Shown here: positions 62,051 to 64,000 of the stretch, piece by piece
How the letters are laid out: every line of letters starts with the position of its first letter
Position numbering within the stretch: position 1 is the stretch's first letter
Assembly (NCBI GenBank): GCA_964057225.1
Contig: OZ059900.1
Coordinates: 15,143,638-15,207,637 of the forward strand
Length of the DNA stretch: 64,000 nt
Reading direction: 5' to 3'
Source: Auanema rhodensis
Lineage: Eukaryota; Nematoda; Chromadorea; Rhabditida; Rhabditidae
Notes under the pieces: generated by a model
The model's input: the letters and a program-made list of their open reading frames with translations, nothing else
What the model was told of the DNA's origin: nothing
Databases searched by the model: none
Program-made: the position numbers and the translations under genes

Positions 62051-64000
62051 GAGAATTAAGGAAATTAGCATATTCTGAGGGCACGCCCCTTATGGCTAAT
62101 ATTGATTAAATCGATTTTTGTTCATATGAGTCGTCAAATGCAACGAATTTCAGCGTGTTACATACTAAAATGAAGCATTTCACATGCTGAACACTAGAAA
62201 AATACAAAAACACAGTATTTCCCATGAGAAATATTTTATTATGCTGGAAAACCAGTTTTTGGAAATTTCGCTGTAAACAAGGTTTTGACTTACGATTTCA
62301 TGTGTTCAAACTCATGCAATGTCAATGAAACCTAGCTCAAAATTGTTCCTACAACGTCTAGTTCCACTTTCACGACAAAAAAACCGGGGTTAGAAAATTA
62401 AGGAAATTAGCATATTCTGAGGGCACGCCCCTTATGGCTAATATTGATTAAATCGATTTTTGTTCATATGAGTCGTCAAATGCAACGAATTTCAGCGTGT
62501 TACATACTAAAATGAAGCATTTTACATGCTGAACACTAGAAAAATACAAAAACACAGTATTTCTCATGAGAAATATTTTATTATGCTGGAAAACCAGTTT
62601 TTGGAAATTTCGCTGTAAACAAGGTTTTGACTTACGATTTCATGTGTTCAAACTCATGCAATGTCAATGAAACCTAGCTCAAAATTGTTTGTACAACGTC
62701 TAGTTCCACTTTCACGACAAAAAAACAGGGGTTAGAAAATTAAGGAAATTAGCATATTCTGAGGGCACGCCCCTTATGGCTAATATTGATTAAATCGATT
62801 TTTGTTCATATGAGTAGTCAAATGCAACGAATTTCAGCGTGTTACATACTAAAATGAAGCATTTTACATGCTGAACACTAGAAAAATACAAAAACACAGT
62901 ATTTCCCATGAGAAATATTTTATTATGCTGGAAAACCAGTTTTTGGAAATTTCGCTGTAAACAAGGTTTTGACTTACGATTTCATGTGTTCAAACTCATG
63001 CAATGTCAATGAAACCTAGCTCAAAATTGTTCCTACAACGTCTAATTCCACTTTCACGACAAAAAAACCGGGGTTAGAAAATTAAGGAAATTAGCATATT
63101 CTGAGGGCACGCCCCTTATGGCTAATATTGATTAATTCGATTTTTGTTCATATGAGTCGTCAAATGCAACGAATTTCAGCGTGTTACATACTAAAATGAA
63201 GCATTTCACATGCTGAACACTAGAAAAATACAAAAACACAGTATTTCCCATGAGAAATATTTTATTATGCTGGAAAACCAGTTTTTGGAAATTTCGCTGT
63301 AAACAAGGTTTTGACTTACGATTTCATGTGTTCAAACTCATGCAATGTCAATGAAACCTAGCTCAAAATTGTTCCTACAACGTCTAGTTCCACTTTCACG
63401 ACAAAAAAACAGGGGTTAGAAAATTAAGGAAATTAGCATATTCTGAGGGCACGCCCCTTATGGCTAATATTGATTAAATCGATTTTTGTTCATATGAGTC
63501 GTCAAATGCAACGAATTTCAGCGTGTTACATACTAAAATGAAGCATTTTACATGCTGAACACTAGAAAAATACAAAAACACAGTATTTCCCATGAGAAAT
63601 ATTTTATTATGCTGGAAAACCAGTTTTTGGAAATTTCGCTGTAAACAAGGTTTTGACTTACGATTTCATGTGTTCAAACTCATGCAATGTCAATGAAACC
63701 TAGCTCAAAATTGTTCCTACAACGTCTAGTTCCACTTTCACGACAAAAAAACAGGGGTTAGAAAATTAATGAAATTAGCATATTCTGAGGGCACGCCCCT
63801 TATGGCTAATATTGATTAAATCGATTTTTGTTCATATGAGTCGTCAAATGCAACGAATTTCATCGTGTTACATACTAAAATGAAGCATTTTACATGCTGA
63901 ACACTAGAAAAATACAAAAACACAGTATTTCTCATGAGAAATATTTTATTATGCTGGAAAACCAGTTTTTGGAAATTTCGCTGTAAACAAGGTTTTGACT

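Larger units (their letters stand above)
40235..64000 (-). repeat. Family B satellite array, minus orientation (68 full intervals plus one truncated)
   Basis: Reverse complement of the B+ monomer, tracked by 'cacagtatt' from 40495 to 63921: 68 intervals of about 342 bp and one of 176 bp. The array continues beyond the window. Left of about 46 kb there are 1-4 bp indels and many variants ('acttaaatg', 'ggttatgac', 'atttaggaaatt'). Right of 46 kb the marks fall at exact multiples of 342 bp and the A7 run is fixed. Subfamily marks of the right part are 'ttcctacaac', 'ctaattcc' and 'aaaccgggg'. No gene, ORF or other element is visible. Confidence 0.97.

Noticed and set aside
2511-64000. Collapsed or falsely expanded assembly
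   Set aside because: It cannot be excluded, but the ordered, block-specific variants at consistent offsets argue that most of the array is real. Read-depth analysis would decide; a flat profile at the single-copy level supports it, while a strong excess or deficit would refute the copy numbers.

Overview
The window is made almost entirely of two tandem-repeat families. I can support no protein-coding gene in it. The only genes are 22 copies of a nuclear-type tRNA-Asp (anticodon GUC), all on the minus strand. Internal A and B boxes, a downstream T5 terminator, no encoded CCA, and satellite arrays tens of kilobases long all indicate a eukaryotic nuclear genome. The tRNA looks metazoan, but I cannot name the phylum; nematode or arthropod would fit.

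Family A is a 438-439 bp unit carrying one 72-nt tRNA-Asp gene. Family B is an AT-rich 342 bp satellite with no gene. Layout: (1) 1-2506, A array with 6 tRNA copies, entering from outside the window; (2) 2511-32618, about 88 B monomers in one orientation, called B+; (3) 32619-32986, one B unit in the opposite orientation, forming a long inverted repeat with the end of the B+ array; (4) 32988-40234, a second A array with 16 tRNA copies in the same orientation as the first; (5) 40235-64000, about 69 B monomers in the minus orientation, one truncated, running off the window.

Both families show nested higher-order structure. Family A holds an 877 bp dimer. Family B holds blocks of 2, 4, 5, 6, 7 and 10 monomers duplicated at offsets that are multiples of 342 bp or within a few bases of one. 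The B array right of about 46 kb is very homogeneous and nearly free of indels. The stretch at 40-46 kb and the B+ array carry more variants. This is the pattern expected from unequal exchange or replication-based amplification.

The tRNA sequence is conserved: 20 of 22 copies are identical over 72 nt, one has a T-loop change and one has an acceptor-stem mismatch. The spacers vary at many sites. Points most worth attention are the tRNA-bearing satellite itself, the inverted-repeat junction at 32.6 kb with a 142-nt loop, and the alternation of Pol III gene arrays with gene-free satellite of changing orientation. All copy numbers depend on correct assembly of long near-identical arrays.
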